DNA of 64,000 bases. Source: Saprospiraceae bacterium (lineage in GTDB: Bacteria; Bacteroidota; Bacteroidia; Chitinophagales; Saprospiraceae). Within the stretch, counting starts at the first letter, position 1. Each line of letters begins with the position of its first letter. A model generated the notes under the pieces. That model worked only from the letters and a program-made list of their open reading frames with translations, was not told where the DNA came from and did no database searches. Location of the stretch: NCBI GenBank assembly GCA_016715985.1, contig JADJXD010000001.1, positions 4,898,001 to 4,962,000 on the forward strand, in the 5' to 3' direction. The position numbers were made by a program, and so were the translations under genes. Positions 43,324 to 52,636 of the stretch are shown here, piece after piece.

Positions 43324-43361
43324 TGCCTGCAAAGTAAGTGAGCTTCTCAAACTTACAAAAA

Positions 43362-44213
43362 ATGCTTAGAATAGCGGTACAAAAATCCGGGAGACTCTAT
43401 GAAGAATCCCTTCAATTATTAAAAGATTGCGGATTACAGATCGATAATGGTCTGGACAGACTAAAAACGCAGGTTTTAAACTTTCCTGCTGAAATATATT
43501 TTTTCAGAAATTCTGATATTCCTGAATATCTGGCAGACGGAGTCGTAGACATTGCGATCATAGGCGAAAATCTGATTGTCGAAAAACAAAGCAATGTAAC
43601 TGTTATTGAGAAATTGGGTTTTTCAAAATGCAGATTATCTATCGCCATGCCTAAAGATATAGATTATCCAAACGTGCATTTTCTGAATGGTAAAAAAATA
43701 GCCACTTCTTATCCTGTTACACTACGTAATTTTTTAGACAGAAATAATGTAAAAGCCGAAATCCACTATATTTCAGGCTCTGTGGAAATTGCCCCGAATA
43801 TTGGGTTATCAGATGCCATCTGCGATCTTGTGAGTAGTGGAAGTACATTATTTAAAAATGGTCTGGAAGAGAAAGAGATTATACTGCATTCAGAAGCTTG
43901 TATAACGGCAAACCTGAGTTCTTTAACAGAAAAAGAAGATTTGATTTCTGAATTTTTGTTCAGGTTGCGATCAGTATTACAAGCCAAAAAACACAAATAT
44001 ATCCTGTTTAATATCCCGAATGATAAAATAAAGGATGCAGAATCCGTACTTCCGGTATTGAAGAGCCCAACGATTCTCCCGTTGTTGGATAAGGATTGGA
44101 GTTCCATGCATACGGTCATTAAAACAGATGAGTTCTGGCATGTTATCAGGAAATTGAAGGATTGTGGCGCACAGGGAATCCTCGTTGTGCCGATTGAAAA
44201 TATGGTTATCTGA
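43362..44213 (+). CDS. hisG: ATP phosphoribosyltransferase (long form)
   Basis: A 283-residue HisG, first enzyme of histidine synthesis. The N-terminus is M-L-R-I-A-V-Q-K-S-G-R-L, and the PRPP-binding-type segment is near 150-160 (D-L-V-S-S-G-S-T-L). A C-terminal regulatory ACT-like domain of about 75 residues ends G-I-L-V-V-P-I-E-N-M. The presence of that domain makes it the long form, feedback-inhibited by histidine without HisZ. The frame opens at a GTG at 43338, but the ATG at 43362 gives the normal N-terminus. It is the first gene after the attenuator. Confidence 0.96.
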   Translation: MLRIAVQKSGRLYEESLQLLKDCGLQIDNGLDRLKTQVLNFPAEIYFFRNSDIPEYLADGVVDIAIIGENLIVEKQSNVTVIEKLGFSKCRLSIAMPKDIDYPNVHFLNGKKIATSYPVTLRNFLDRNNVKAEIHYISGSVEIAPNIGLSDAICDLVSSGSTLFKNGLEEKEIILHSEACITANLSSLTEKEDLISEFLFRLRSVLQAKKHKYILFNIPNDKIKDAESVLPVLKSPTILPLLDKDWSSMHTVIKTDEFWHVIRKLKDCGAQGILVVPIENMVI

Positions 44214-44232
44214 AAAAGTAAAGAATAAAAAA

Positions 44233-45522
44233 ATGGCAACTTTTGAAATTATAAGAAACCCACAGGTTCAGGATTATAAAATTCTGACAAAACGTCCTGA
44301 AATCAATTATTCCGAAATGAGTCAATTGATCATCGGGATTTTTGATGATGTGAGATTATATGGAGATGCGGCTGTCAAAAAATATACAACGTTGTATGAT
44401 AAGGTAAATCTGAGCGAAATCGAAATTTCTTACCAGGATTACGAAGCAGATATAAAATCTATTCCGGATGAGTTGAAATCGGCCATAAAAACAGCATACG
44501 ATAATATTTATGAATTTCACAAACGACAATTGTCTGAAATAATTGAAGTGGAAACCATGCCGGGTGTTTTGTGTCGTCAGATTTCGGTTCCGATTGAAAA
44601 AGTAGGAATCTATGTGCCGGGTGGAACTGCTCCTTTATTTTCGAGTATTTTAATGCAGACTATTCCTGCAAAATTGGTTGGTTGTGACGAGATATTTATG
44701 TGTACCCCTCCATCTAAGAGTGGAAAGATAGATCCGATATTGATCTATTGTGCCCGGCTTTGCGGAGTAGATGCTGTGTATGCCGTAGGCGGTGCTCAGG
44801 CGATAGCCGCTTTGACTTTTGGAACCGAATCCATAAAACCGGTTTTTAAAATTTTTGGACCCGGCAACCAATATGTTAATGCAGCAAAACAAATTTCCAT
44901 CAATTATGGTGTTGCGATCGACATGCCCGCAGGCCCCAGCGAAGTTTTGATTTTTGCGGATAAAACAGGCATTCCTTCCTTTATTGCTGCGGATTTATTA
45001 GCACAGGCGGAGCACGGTCCGGATAGTCAGGTTGTTTTTGTAAGTCTCAGTGATGAATTGTCAGTAAGTGTTATAAGCTGTATTGAAGAGCAGATTACCG
45101 CACTACCTCGTGCCAATACTGCCGGGCAGGCACTTCAGCACAGTCGGTTTATCGTATATGATGATGAAGTTGCGGCCTTTGACTTCATCAATGCATATGC
45201 ACCCGAACATCTGATCATAGCTTGTGAAGATTCTGAGAAGTATATTCCTTTCATTAAAAATGCAGGTTCTGTTTTTTTAGGAAATTTCACACCTGAAAGT
45301 GCAGGGGATTATGCTTCCGGTACCAATCATACATTGCCGACAAATGGATGGGCAAAATCATATAGTGGTTTAAATGTAGATGCCTTTTCAAAGAAAATAA
45401 CTTTTCAACAGATAAGTGAAGATGGTCTTAAAGGATTAGGGCAAGCGATTATCCAAATGGCAGAAGCTGAAAAGCTACAGGCCCATGCAAATGCAGTCAA
45501 AATAAGATTAAAAAAATTGTAA
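44233..45522 (+). CDS. hisD: Histidinol dehydrogenase
   Basis: A 429-residue HisD, close to the usual 430. It has the segments V-P-G-G-T-A-P-L-F-S, G-P-G-N-Q-Y-V-N-A-A-K, P-A-G-P-S-E-V-L-I-F-A-D, A-Q-A-E-H-G-P-D-S-Q (zinc/catalytic region) and the late block A-P-E-H-L (general-base Glu-His region). It oxidises histidinol to histidine in two NAD-linked steps, using Zn2+. The ATG at 44233 is chosen; upstream in-frame starts overlap hisG and lack family similarity. Confidence 0.97.
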   Translation: MATFEIIRNPQVQDYKILTKRPEINYSEMSQLIIGIFDDVRLYGDAAVKKYTTLYDKVNLSEIEISYQDYEADIKSIPDELKSAIKTAYDNIYEFHKRQLSEIIEVETMPGVLCRQISVPIEKVGIYVPGGTAPLFSSILMQTIPAKLVGCDEIFMCTPPSKSGKIDPILIYCARLCGVDAVYAVGGAQAIAALTFGTESIKPVFKIFGPGNQYVNAAKQISINYGVAIDMPAGPSEVLIFADKTGIPSFIAADLLAQAEHGPDSQVVFVSLSDELSVSVISCIEEQITALPRANTAGQALQHSRFIVYDDEVAAFDFINAYAPEHLIIACEDSEKYIPFIKNAGSVFLGNFTPESAGDYASGTNHTLPTNGWAKSYSGLNVDAFSKKITFQQISEDGLKGLGQAIIQMAEAEKLQAHANAVKIRLKKL

Positions 45523-45534
45523 TATTTTACAAAT

Positions 45535-46578
45535 ATGGAGATATCAAGTTTACTAAGAGAAAATATTAAAAATCTGGTTCCATACAGTACTGCCCGTTCA
45601 GAATTTGGTGAGACAGCAGAAATATATTTGGATGCCAATGAGAATAATTATGGCACCGGACAACACCGTTACCCGGATCCATATCAACGAAGGTTGAAAC
45701 TTGTCGTGTCAGAATTAAAAAATGTATCTGTTGAAAATATATTTGTAGGGCATGGTTCTGATGAAATCATTGATTTGATCATCCGTGCATTTTGTAATCC
45801 CGGTAAAGATAGCATCATATGTTTGGACCCTTCGTATGGCATGTATGCAGTAAGTGCTGCCATAAATGATGTTGCTGTCCGGACTTACCCGTTAGATGAA
45901 AATTTTGAGTTTGATGTTTTGGAATTATGTCAGTTTTTTACCAACCGCGATAAAGTTCTATTCATTTGCAATCCCAATAATCCAAGTGGAAATGTTTTTA
46001 AAGAGTCAGAAATTTTGAGTTTAATCACAACATTTCAGGGGATAGTAGTGATTGATGAAGCCTATATTGATTTTTCCGGACAGGAGTCTTTTACAGGTCA
46101 ATTATTGGCTTTTCCAAACCTAATCATTTTACAGACTTTGTCAAAATCATATGGTGCGGCTTCGCTGCGCATTGGTTTGGGATTTATGAGCGCTTTTCTG
46201 GTGGATGTTCTTCATAAGATTAAACCACCTTATAATATTTCCGGGATGACAGAGGAGGCAGCTATTCAGGTTTTGCAAAATAAGAATCAATACAAAAGAA
46301 ATATCAAAAGAATTATAAAGGGTAGAGAATGGTTTTCTGACTTTCTTCTAACCCTGGATTTTGTGGAAAGTGTATATCCATCCCGTGCAAATTTTATACT
46401 TTTTAAAGTAAATGACGCTATTGGATTATACAAGTATCTGTTGGGCTCAGGTGTAGTGGTCAGAGACAGATCCAAAATTTATCAATGTCAGAATTGTCTT
46501 CGAATCACCATAGGTACAGATGAAGAGATGGAGCAAGTGAAATATTTGCTTCGAAAGTTTAAAAGTAATAACATCTAA
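45535..46578 (+). CDS. hisC: Histidinol-phosphate aminotransferase
   Basis: A 347-residue fold-type I aminotransferase. It has L-D-A-N-E-N near 32-37, the C-N-P-N-N-P-S-G block at 145-152, D-E-A-Y-I-D-F at 174-180, and Lys204 in T-L-S-K-S-Y-G as the PLP lysine. It converts imidazole-acetol phosphate to histidinol phosphate with glutamate. It is 12 bp after hisD and 15 bp before hisB, all on one transcript. Confidence 0.96.
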   Translation: MEISSLLRENIKNLVPYSTARSEFGETAEIYLDANENNYGTGQHRYPDPYQRRLKLVVSELKNVSVENIFVGHGSDEIIDLIIRAFCNPGKDSIICLDPSYGMYAVSAAINDVAVRTYPLDENFEFDVLELCQFFTNRDKVLFICNPNNPSGNVFKESEILSLITTFQGIVVIDEAYIDFSGQESFTGQLLAFPNLIILQTLSKSYGAASLRIGLGFMSAFLVDVLHKIKPPYNISGMTEEAAIQVLQNKNQYKRNIKRIIKGREWFSDFLLTLDFVESVYPSRANFILFKVNDAIGLYKYLLGSGVVVRDRSKIYQCQNCLRITIGTDEEMEQVKYLLRKFKSNNI

Positions 46579-46593
46579 AATAAAAAAATTAAC

Positions 46594-47697
46594 ATGCAAA
46601 AAGTACTTTTTATAGATCGGGATGGCGTATTAATGAAAGAACCTTCAGATTATCAGATTGATCATATCAGTAAAATTACCTTCTTGCCGGGTATGCTTAA
46701 ATACATGAGTGAAATTGCCGGTAAATTAGACTATTTGTTGGTAATGGTGAGTAATCAGGATGGATTGGGAACAACAAATTATCCGGAATCTGTTTTCAGG
46801 GATGTACAGGGGTTGCTATTAAGGACGCTGGAAGGGGAAGGCATTGTTTTTGACGAAATATTAATAGACAGATCTTTTCCGGAAGAAAATAGTCCTGATA
46901 GAAAGCCGGGCACCGGAATGTTGCATAAATATCTTTCAGGGTCTTATGACTTGAAAAATTCTTTTGTGATTGGTGACAGAATAACAGATATGTTATTGGC
47001 AAAAAATCTTGGAACCGGTGCTATACTTTTAAATTCCTTTGAAAATGAGCATCCGGATATCACAGTAGATCTGAAAGCGGCTGGCTGGAAGGAAGTTTTT
47101 AATTTTCTTTTCACTCTCGAGCGTAAAAGCAGAACACAAAGAATTACCACAGAAACGTCCATAGACGGAGCCATCAATCTGGATGGGGTAGGGAACAGTC
47201 AGATTTCAACGGGCTTAGGTTTTTTGGACCACATGCTGGAACAAATTGCCCGCCATGCAGGTCTGGATATCTATTTAAATACCAAGGGAGATTTAAAGGT
47301 GGACGAACATCATACGATTGAAGATACAGCTATCGTTTTTGGTAAGCTGATTCATCAGGCTTTAGCAAAACGGGCAGGGATCGAGAGGTATGGATATTTC
47401 TTGCCGATGGATGATTCTAAAGCAGAAGTTTTGCTGGATTTTGGAGGCAGATCATGGTTGAATTGGAATGTTGATTTTAAAAGAGAAAAAATAGGTGAAA
47501 TGCCAACTGAAATGTTTTACCATTTTTTTAAGTCCTTTTGTGACCATGCTTTATGTAATCTGAGCATCACAGCCGACGGAGATAATGAACATCACAAAAT
47601 AGAATCTGTATTCAAAGCATTTGCGAAAGCTATAAAAATGGCCAAAACCAGAAATTTTATAGATACACAAATTCCAAGTACCAAAGGTTCCTTATAA
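46594..47697 (+). CDS. hisB: Bifunctional histidinol-phosphatase / imidazoleglycerol-phosphate dehydratase
   Basis: A 367-residue fusion. The N-terminal HAD phosphatase (about 1-170) has the nucleophile motif F-I-D-R-D-G-V-L (Asp8, Asp10). The C-terminal dehydratase domain (about 178-367) has the two metal-binding motifs L-D-H-M-L-E and D-E-H-H-T-I-E-D, and a later C-D-H-A and D-N-E-H-H-K. The enzyme catalyses two non-consecutive steps of the pathway. The fusion resembles the E. coli form and removes the need for a separate histidinol-phosphatase gene. Confidence 0.96.
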   Translation: MQKVLFIDRDGVLMKEPSDYQIDHISKITFLPGMLKYMSEIAGKLDYLLVMVSNQDGLGTTNYPESVFRDVQGLLLRTLEGEGIVFDEILIDRSFPEENSPDRKPGTGMLHKYLSGSYDLKNSFVIGDRITDMLLAKNLGTGAILLNSFENEHPDITVDLKAAGWKEVFNFLFTLERKSRTQRITTETSIDGAINLDGVGNSQISTGLGFLDHMLEQIARHAGLDIYLNTKGDLKVDEHHTIEDTAIVFGKLIHQALAKRAGIERYGYFLPMDDSKAEVLLDFGGRSWLNWNVDFKREKIGEMPTEMFYHFFKSFCDHALCNLSITADGDNEHHKIESVFKAFAKAIKMAKTRNFIDTQIPSTKGSL

Positions 47698-47711
47698 ACA
47701 AAAATACCAAC

Positions 47712-48302
47712 ATGACAGCAATAATTGATTATGATGCAGGCAATACCAGATCTGTAATGAATGCTCTGAAATATCTTGGTGTACCTTTTGTTCTTTCTGA
47801 TGATCCTGATAAATTATGGGCAGCAGATCAATTGATATTACCGGGAGTGGGTCATGCTTCACCGGCGATGAAAATTTTGAATGAGAAAGGACTTACTTCA
47901 TTAATAAAAAATTACAAAAAACCTTTATTGGGTATTTGTCTGGGCATGCAGCTACTTTGTAATTATTCAGAAGAAGGTGATACGGATTGCCTGGGGATTT
48001 TTAATTGTAATACGGAAGCATTTGACAGTCAGATTGTAAAAAAAGTGCCACATATGGGTTGGAATAAAGTGGTTTTTCAGAATGATTCTCACCCACTTTT
48101 AAAGGGAATTAAAAATGAAAGTTTTATGTATTTTGTCCATAGTTATTATATCACTAAAATGGCTTATACTATTGCTTCGACTGAATACGTGGAGCATTTT
48201 TCATCTGTAATACAAAAAGATAATTTTTTTGGAATGCAATTTCATCCGGAGAAATCCGGAAATGAGGGTATCCGATTCATTTCTAATTTTTTAAAGCTTT
48301 AA
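47712..48302 (+). CDS. hisH: Imidazole glycerol phosphate synthase, glutaminase subunit
   Basis: A 196-residue class I glutamine amidotransferase. The nucleophile is Cys76 in L-G-I-C-L-G-M-Q; the catalytic His-Glu pair is in Q-F-H-P-E-K-S near the C-terminus. N-terminal D-Y-D-A-G-N-T-R-S-V is typical. It delivers ammonia to HisF. It is 14 bp after hisB and 8 bp before hisA. Confidence 0.96.
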   Translation: MTAIIDYDAGNTRSVMNALKYLGVPFVLSDDPDKLWAADQLILPGVGHASPAMKILNEKGLTSLIKNYKKPLLGICLGMQLLCNYSEEGDTDCLGIFNCNTEAFDSQIVKKVPHMGWNKVVFQNDSHPLLKGIKNESFMYFVHSYYITKMAYTIASTEYVEHFSSVIQKDNFFGMQFHPEKSGNEGIRFISNFLKL

Positions 48303-48310
48303 ATTTGATT

Positions 48311-49051
48311 ATGAAAAATGTAAATATTTATCCTGCCATTGATTTGCTCGGAGGGAAATGTGTCAGACTTTATAAAGGAGATTTTAATCAGAAAACCGTT
48401 TATTTTGATGATCCTGTACGACAAGCTAAGGTCTTTGAAGATGCCGGCGCTTCATGTCTTCATGTCATTGATCTGGATGCCGCCAAAGGGAATATTTCAA
48501 CCAATAAGGCTATCATTAATGAAATTCTATCGGCTACGGGATTAAAAGTTCAGATCGGTGGAGGGATAAAAAATACAGGACATGTTGAAGATTTTCTCGG
48601 AAGGGGAGCACAAAGAGTTATAGCCGGTAGTATTGCCGTAAGTGACAGGAGTTTAGTATTTGAGTGGTTAAAAAGCTTTGGAACCGACAAGATTGTAATC
48701 GGAGCTGATGTTTTGAATGGAATAATTGCAACACACGGATGGGAACAAACTTCAGAAATTGGAATGGAAAATTTTATTTCTGAATATTCAGACAATGGAG
48801 CTACTTTGTTTTTATGTACAGATATTTCCCTTGATGGAACTTTGCAGGGCAGTGCGTTAGATTTGTACAAAAAATTGCGAATATCCTTTCCTGATGCACA
48901 ATTAATTGCATCCGGCGGAATCAAAGACATCAATGATGTTAAAATGTTGGCATTCATCGGAATGGAAAGTATCATAATCGGGAAAGCAATTTATGAAAGC
49001 AAAATTGATATTTCAGAGCTTTTCGGACTTAATAAAACCATGAAATCGTAG
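48311..49051 (+). CDS. hisA: ProFAR isomerase HisA
   Basis: A 246-residue (beta/alpha)8 barrel. The N-terminal I-Y-P-A-I-D-L-L-G-G-K-C-V-R-L carries the catalytic Asp; the mid barrel has Q-I-G-G-G-I-K and later I-G-A-D-V, and the C-terminal half has A-S-G-G-I-K-D, the phosphate site. It isomerises the aminoimidazole intermediate. The frame opens at a TTG at 48305; the ATG at 48311 is preferred. Confidence 0.96.
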   Translation: MKNVNIYPAIDLLGGKCVRLYKGDFNQKTVYFDDPVRQAKVFEDAGASCLHVIDLDAAKGNISTNKAIINEILSATGLKVQIGGGIKNTGHVEDFLGRGAQRVIAGSIAVSDRSLVFEWLKSFGTDKIVIGADVLNGIIATHGWEQTSEIGMENFISEYSDNGATLFLCTDISLDGTLQGSALDLYKKLRISFPDAQLIASGGIKDINDVKMLAFIGMESIIIGKAIYESKIDISELFGLNKTMKS

Positions 49052-49054
49052 AAT

Positions 49055-49810
49055 ATGTTGACTAAACGGATAATTCCCTGTTTGGATATAAAAAACGGAA
49101 GGACTGTAAAAGGTACGAATTTCTTGGATCTGAAAGACGCCGGAGATCCAGTCGAACTGGCAAGACGATATTCAGACGAAGGTGCAGATGAACTAGTCTT
49201 TTTAGATATTTCTGCATCAATTGAAAATCGCTCTGTTTTTTATGATTTAGTTGAAAAAATAGCAGAAGTAATCTCTATACCATTTACTGTGGGTGGTGGG
49301 ATCAATGATGTTGAAGTAGCGCATCAGTTACTGCGTCGTGGTGCTGATAAAGTAAGTATAAATTCATCTGCTGTTTCCCGGCCGGAACTTATAAATGATA
49401 TTTCATCCGCTTTTGGATCTCAGTGTCTTATTGTAGCGATGGATTCAAAAAATATAAATGGTGAAGATGTCATTTTTACACACGGTGGGAATAAAATAAC
49501 CAATCTACGTTTGGCAGAATGGGCATTGGAAGCACAAATCAGAGGGGCAGGGGAGATTCTGTTTACTTCTATGGATCATGACGGCACAAGAAGCGGATTT
49601 GCACTCAACCAACTTTTGAAAATTAATAATTTACTATCGATACCGGTTATTGCGTCCGGAGGAGCAGGTTCAGTAGAGCATTTTAAAGAACTCTTTGATT
49701 TCACGGATGTTGGAGCAGGCCTTGCGGCAGGCATTTTCCATTATAAAGATGTGGAAATTCAGCAATTGAAAGAATACCTGGCACTTTCAGGTATTCATGT
49801 ACGATTGTAA
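49055..49810 (+). CDS. hisF: Imidazole glycerol phosphate synthase, cyclase subunit
   Basis: A 251-residue barrel homologous to HisA. It has I-P-C-L-D-I-K-N-G-R-T-V-K-G at the N-terminus (Asp11 catalytic), F-T-V-G-G-G-I in the middle, D-H-D-G-T-R-S-G with the second catalytic Asp, and I-A-S-G-G-A-G-S near the C-terminus. It uses ammonia from HisH. Start and hisA stop are 3 bp apart. Confidence 0.97.
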   Translation: MLTKRIIPCLDIKNGRTVKGTNFLDLKDAGDPVELARRYSDEGADELVFLDISASIENRSVFYDLVEKIAEVISIPFTVGGGINDVEVAHQLLRRGADKVSINSSAVSRPELINDISSAFGSQCLIVAMDSKNINGEDVIFTHGGNKITNLRLAEWALEAQIRGAGEILFTSMDHDGTRSGFALNQLLKINNLLSIPVIASGGAGSVEHFKELFDFTDVGAGLAAGIFHYKDVEIQQLKEYLALSGIHVRL

Positions 49811-49859
49811 TAAATTTTTATTTTTCGGGTATAAATATTTCAATTTCAAAAATTTAAAA

Positions 49860-50477
49860 ATGATTAACATTAAAGATATCAATTTTGAAAAATCAGATGG
49901 ACTCGTTCCGGTGATTGCCCAGGATGCAAAAACCGGAGTTGTTTTGATGATGGGTTATGCAAACGAAGAAGCCATAAGCCGAAGTATTTCTTCCCGCAAA
50001 CTGACATTTTTCAGCAGATCCAGGAATGTGCTGTGGACGAAAGGTGAATCGAGTGGTCATTATTTATACATCGAAGAATTGTTGTTGGACTGTGATGCGG
50101 ATACTGTACTTGCAAAAGTACAACCAGTTGGCCCCGTATGTCACACAGGCAAAGACACTTGTTGGGGCGAAAAGAATGATGCAAAAAAAGCTGATTTTTT
50201 AAAGACTTTGTCTGCCGTTATTGAGTCCAGAAAAAATGAAGAACCAGACAGTAATTCGTATGTAAATCAACTTTTTCGTAAAGGCGTTAATAAAGTAAGC
50301 CAGAAGTTTGGTGAAGAAGCGATTGAGTTGCTTATTGAAGCAAAGGATGATAATGACGAACGATTTTTGAACGAGGCAGCAGATTTACTCTTTCACTACA
50401 TGATTTTATTGTCACAACGCGGTTATACACTTGATGATGTTTCAGAAATCCTGAGCGACAGACACAATAAATCGTAA
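49860..50477 (+). CDS. hisIE: Bifunctional phosphoribosyl-AMP cyclohydrolase / phosphoribosyl-ATP pyrophosphatase
   Basis: A 205-residue fusion. The N-terminal cyclohydrolase (about 1-110) has S-R-S-R, W-T-K-G-E-S-S-G, then D-C-D-A-D and C-H-T-G-K-D-T-C-W, the zinc ligands. The C-terminal pyrophosphatase (about 120-205) has K-V-S-Q-K-F-G-E-E-A-I-E and a late N-E-A-A-D-L-L-F-H. It does steps two and three of the pathway. The ATG at 49860 is chosen over upstream frame extension. It closes the operon hisGDCBHAF(IE). Confidence 0.96.
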   Translation: MINIKDINFEKSDGLVPVIAQDAKTGVVLMMGYANEEAISRSISSRKLTFFSRSRNVLWTKGESSGHYLYIEELLLDCDADTVLAKVQPVGPVCHTGKDTCWGEKNDAKKADFLKTLSAVIESRKNEEPDSNSYVNQLFRKGVNKVSQKFGEEAIELLIEAKDDNDERFLNEAADLLFHYMILLSQRGYTLDDVSEILSDRHNKS

Positions 50478-50596
50478 TGAAATTTTATGGTCTGAAATTT
50501 AATATTTTCACAGTCCAAAGTGTTAAATGTTACTAATAACGTAACTTTTAACTAAAAACTAACGTTTTAAGTGCATTCGTAGCAACCATAATGAAA

Positions 50597-50604
50597 TATC
50601 TTTG
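50597..50604 (+). promoter_or_regulatory. -7 promoter box of the small gene at 50631
   Basis: TATCTTTG (50597-50604) is a perfect -7 box, 26 bp ahead of the ATG. A TTC rather than TTG is found about 20 bp upstream. Confidence 0.65.
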
Positions 50605-50630
50605 TCCTTCAATTTGTAAATAACTCTAAA

Positions 50631-50840
50631 ATGAAAAATTTAAAAAATAAACTCACATTTGGATCATTGGTATTAATGAGTTTATCCAGTTCCATTATAT
50701 TGGAATTTCAAACAAGCAGATACGAAGAAACTCATTCGATTGTTGAAATGGTAGAAAACAGCAGGTTAGAATCATTCACATTACCGGATGTTTCATTTTT
50801 ACAAAACCTTTTACAAAGTCTGTTTAATTTTATTTCTTGA
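50631..50840 (+). CDS. Small exported or membrane hypothetical protein
   Basis: A 69-residue protein I do not recognise. A basic start (M-K-N-L-K-N-K-L) and a hydrophobic segment (F-G-S-L-V-L-M-S-L-S-S-S-I-I-L) look like a signal or anchor; the rest is short and ends in L-Q-S-L-F-N-F-I-S. A good promoter box in front supports real expression. It is not part of the his operon by that criterion (153 bp after hisIE). Function unknown. Confidence 0.6.
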   Translation: MKNLKNKLTFGSLVLMSLSSSIILEFQTSRYEETHSIVEMVENSRLESFTLPDVSFLQNLLQSLFNFIS

Positions 50841-50963
50841 TTCTGCTTATTTCGAAATACAAGTAAAATTAATGCTACTCCATTGATAATAAAAGTTTCC
50901 CATTAGAGCAGGGTAAAAACTCATAATTTGAAATCAAAAGAATTTTCGGTATGGATTTACGTC

Positions 50964-52607
50964 TTAAAAAATTATTGATACCCCTGCATGTAAATTAATT
51001 CCTACCGTCGGATACCCATACCATCTCTCAAATTTATTATTGGCAATATTTAAAGCTTTTGCATAGATTCCAATATTTTTCAAAGGTCGAAACTCAGCTA
51101 ACACATTGAAGTCAAAAAGGAGATTGGATTTAACGGTTTCACTTGCTACATTAATAAAATCTACTCTATCCATCATAAACAATTCACTTCTGAGCTGAAG
51201 TTTGTTCTTCAGGAAACTGAATGAAGCGTATCCATTCGCCTGAAACTGAGGTAGATGCCAGGCTTTAGGCAAATTTTTTAATGAATACTGATTTTGTATT
51301 ACAGTTCCTCCCACAGAGATGTCAGATGTTATAGCAAAGTCAATATTTCCACTTACATAAAAAATATTCACATCATCATAGGTTTGATTAAATCTTCTGA
51401 AATCCAGGGTGTCACTAATAAAAAAAGCATGGTTTCTGCTGATTTTATATCCGGCCTGAAACTGGTATGAAATAAATGCAAATTCTCCTTTCATCCCCGC
51501 ATAAATATCTTTAAAAATATTATTTCCCAAAGTATCTAATTGAGCATTGAGAAAAGGATTTACTTCCGATTGGTTGACGAGCCCATTTGTGAAATAATTT
51601 TGGGTGGTTCCTGTGAAAAGTTGTACCTGTTTGCCATGCACGTTGAAGGATATGTCTGCTTCCGGCCAGGCTGCAGTGTTGCTTTTGTCAAAAAACAGAT
51701 TTCCACCAACTGCAATTCTTAGATTGGTATAATTGAGTATTATTTTGGGAATAAGGTGCGCATTAAAGAGGCTGGAAGATGGCTTGGTGTTAATATTTAT
51801 GACATCAAATTTTGTAGTCAAATCAAATATGGTATTTTGTGATCTGTGCTTCTGAATGGAACCATTCAGGTTTACCTGACTTTCAGATATCTTTTGATCT
51901 GTTAACCTTGCGTTTTGAAGTGTCAGATCTATTTTGTAATTCAGGTCAGATGAAGTGCGTTCCGGATTAAAAAGGCCGGCATTTATTTTAAAGTGATTTA
52001 TCCCTCTTTCAGATTCCTCAGGAGAATATAGTGTGTCAACTCCAATATGGGTCTGATAAAAATTTCTCTTTTGGAAATTTCCGTCAATGCTGCCAAAAAC
52101 CTTTGTATTTTCCCGGATCAGATAATCCCCGCTTACGCCCAGGTTTAAATTTGAATACTTCTGAAAAGGAACATTTGCACTATTGTCTGAAGCGTGGTAT
52201 CCGGCTCTGAACAATACATTATAAAGTTCTTTTTTCCCAAAATGATACCCCGCATCAAGAAACGGTGATTTTAATGTACCATAACCCAATTTCAAAAAAC
52301 CATTATTAATTGCAAACGGTTCTTCTGTTGGCATAGCTAAAGGTCTGATTTCAGGTCCCGGATAGTTTATTTTGGCAGGCACAATGGTTATGTCATAATT
52401 GTAACTCCTGATTGTCGGCGCCGGTGAAGTGATAATTGGGTTTACTCTTATTTTTTTAGCATCTTCCAATGTCACTTCAAATTCTTTAATGACTTCAACC
52501 TGATTCAACTTTATGGTGGTATCTTTTACGGTGCCTTGCTGAGCCTTCACAAGAAAAGATGCCAGTAATAGACTGAAAGTTATGATGATTTTAATATTTC
52601 GGATCAT
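50964..52607 (-). CDS. Outer-membrane beta-barrel protein (TonB-dependent-receptor-like, no plug)
   Basis: A 547-residue protein with a signal peptide (ending V-K-A-Q at about 22). A polar, Pro-rich N-terminal segment is followed by about 430 residues of alternating beta strands and a C-terminal G-I-N-L-H-A-G-V-S-I-I-F, an outer-membrane barrel ending in Phe. I cannot see a plug domain or TonB box, although such proteins are often annotated as TonB-dependent receptors. It starts 29 bp after the large TPR gene on the same strand, so the two are probably one operon and may form an envelope complex. Confidence 0.75.
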   Translation of the reverse strand: MIRNIKIIITFSLLLASFLVKAQQGTVKDTTIKLNQVEVIKEFEVTLEDAKKIRVNPIITSPAPTIRSYNYDITIVPAKINYPGPEIRPLAMPTEEPFAINNGFLKLGYGTLKSPFLDAGYHFGKKELYNVLFRAGYHASDNSANVPFQKYSNLNLGVSGDYLIRENTKVFGSIDGNFQKRNFYQTHIGVDTLYSPEESERGINHFKINAGLFNPERTSSDLNYKIDLTLQNARLTDQKISESQVNLNGSIQKHRSQNTIFDLTTKFDVININTKPSSSLFNAHLIPKIILNYTNLRIAVGGNLFFDKSNTAAWPEADISFNVHGKQVQLFTGTTQNYFTNGLVNQSEVNPFLNAQLDTLGNNIFKDIYAGMKGEFAFISYQFQAGYKISRNHAFFISDTLDFRRFNQTYDDVNIFYVSGNIDFAITSDISVGGTVIQNQYSLKNLPKAWHLPQFQANGYASFSFLKNKLQLRSELFMMDRVDFINVASETVKSNLLFDFNVLAEFRPLKNIGIYAKALNIANNKFERWYGYPTVGINLHAGVSIIF

Positions 52608-52636
52608 GTTTTTTATATTGCTGTATTGTTATACAA

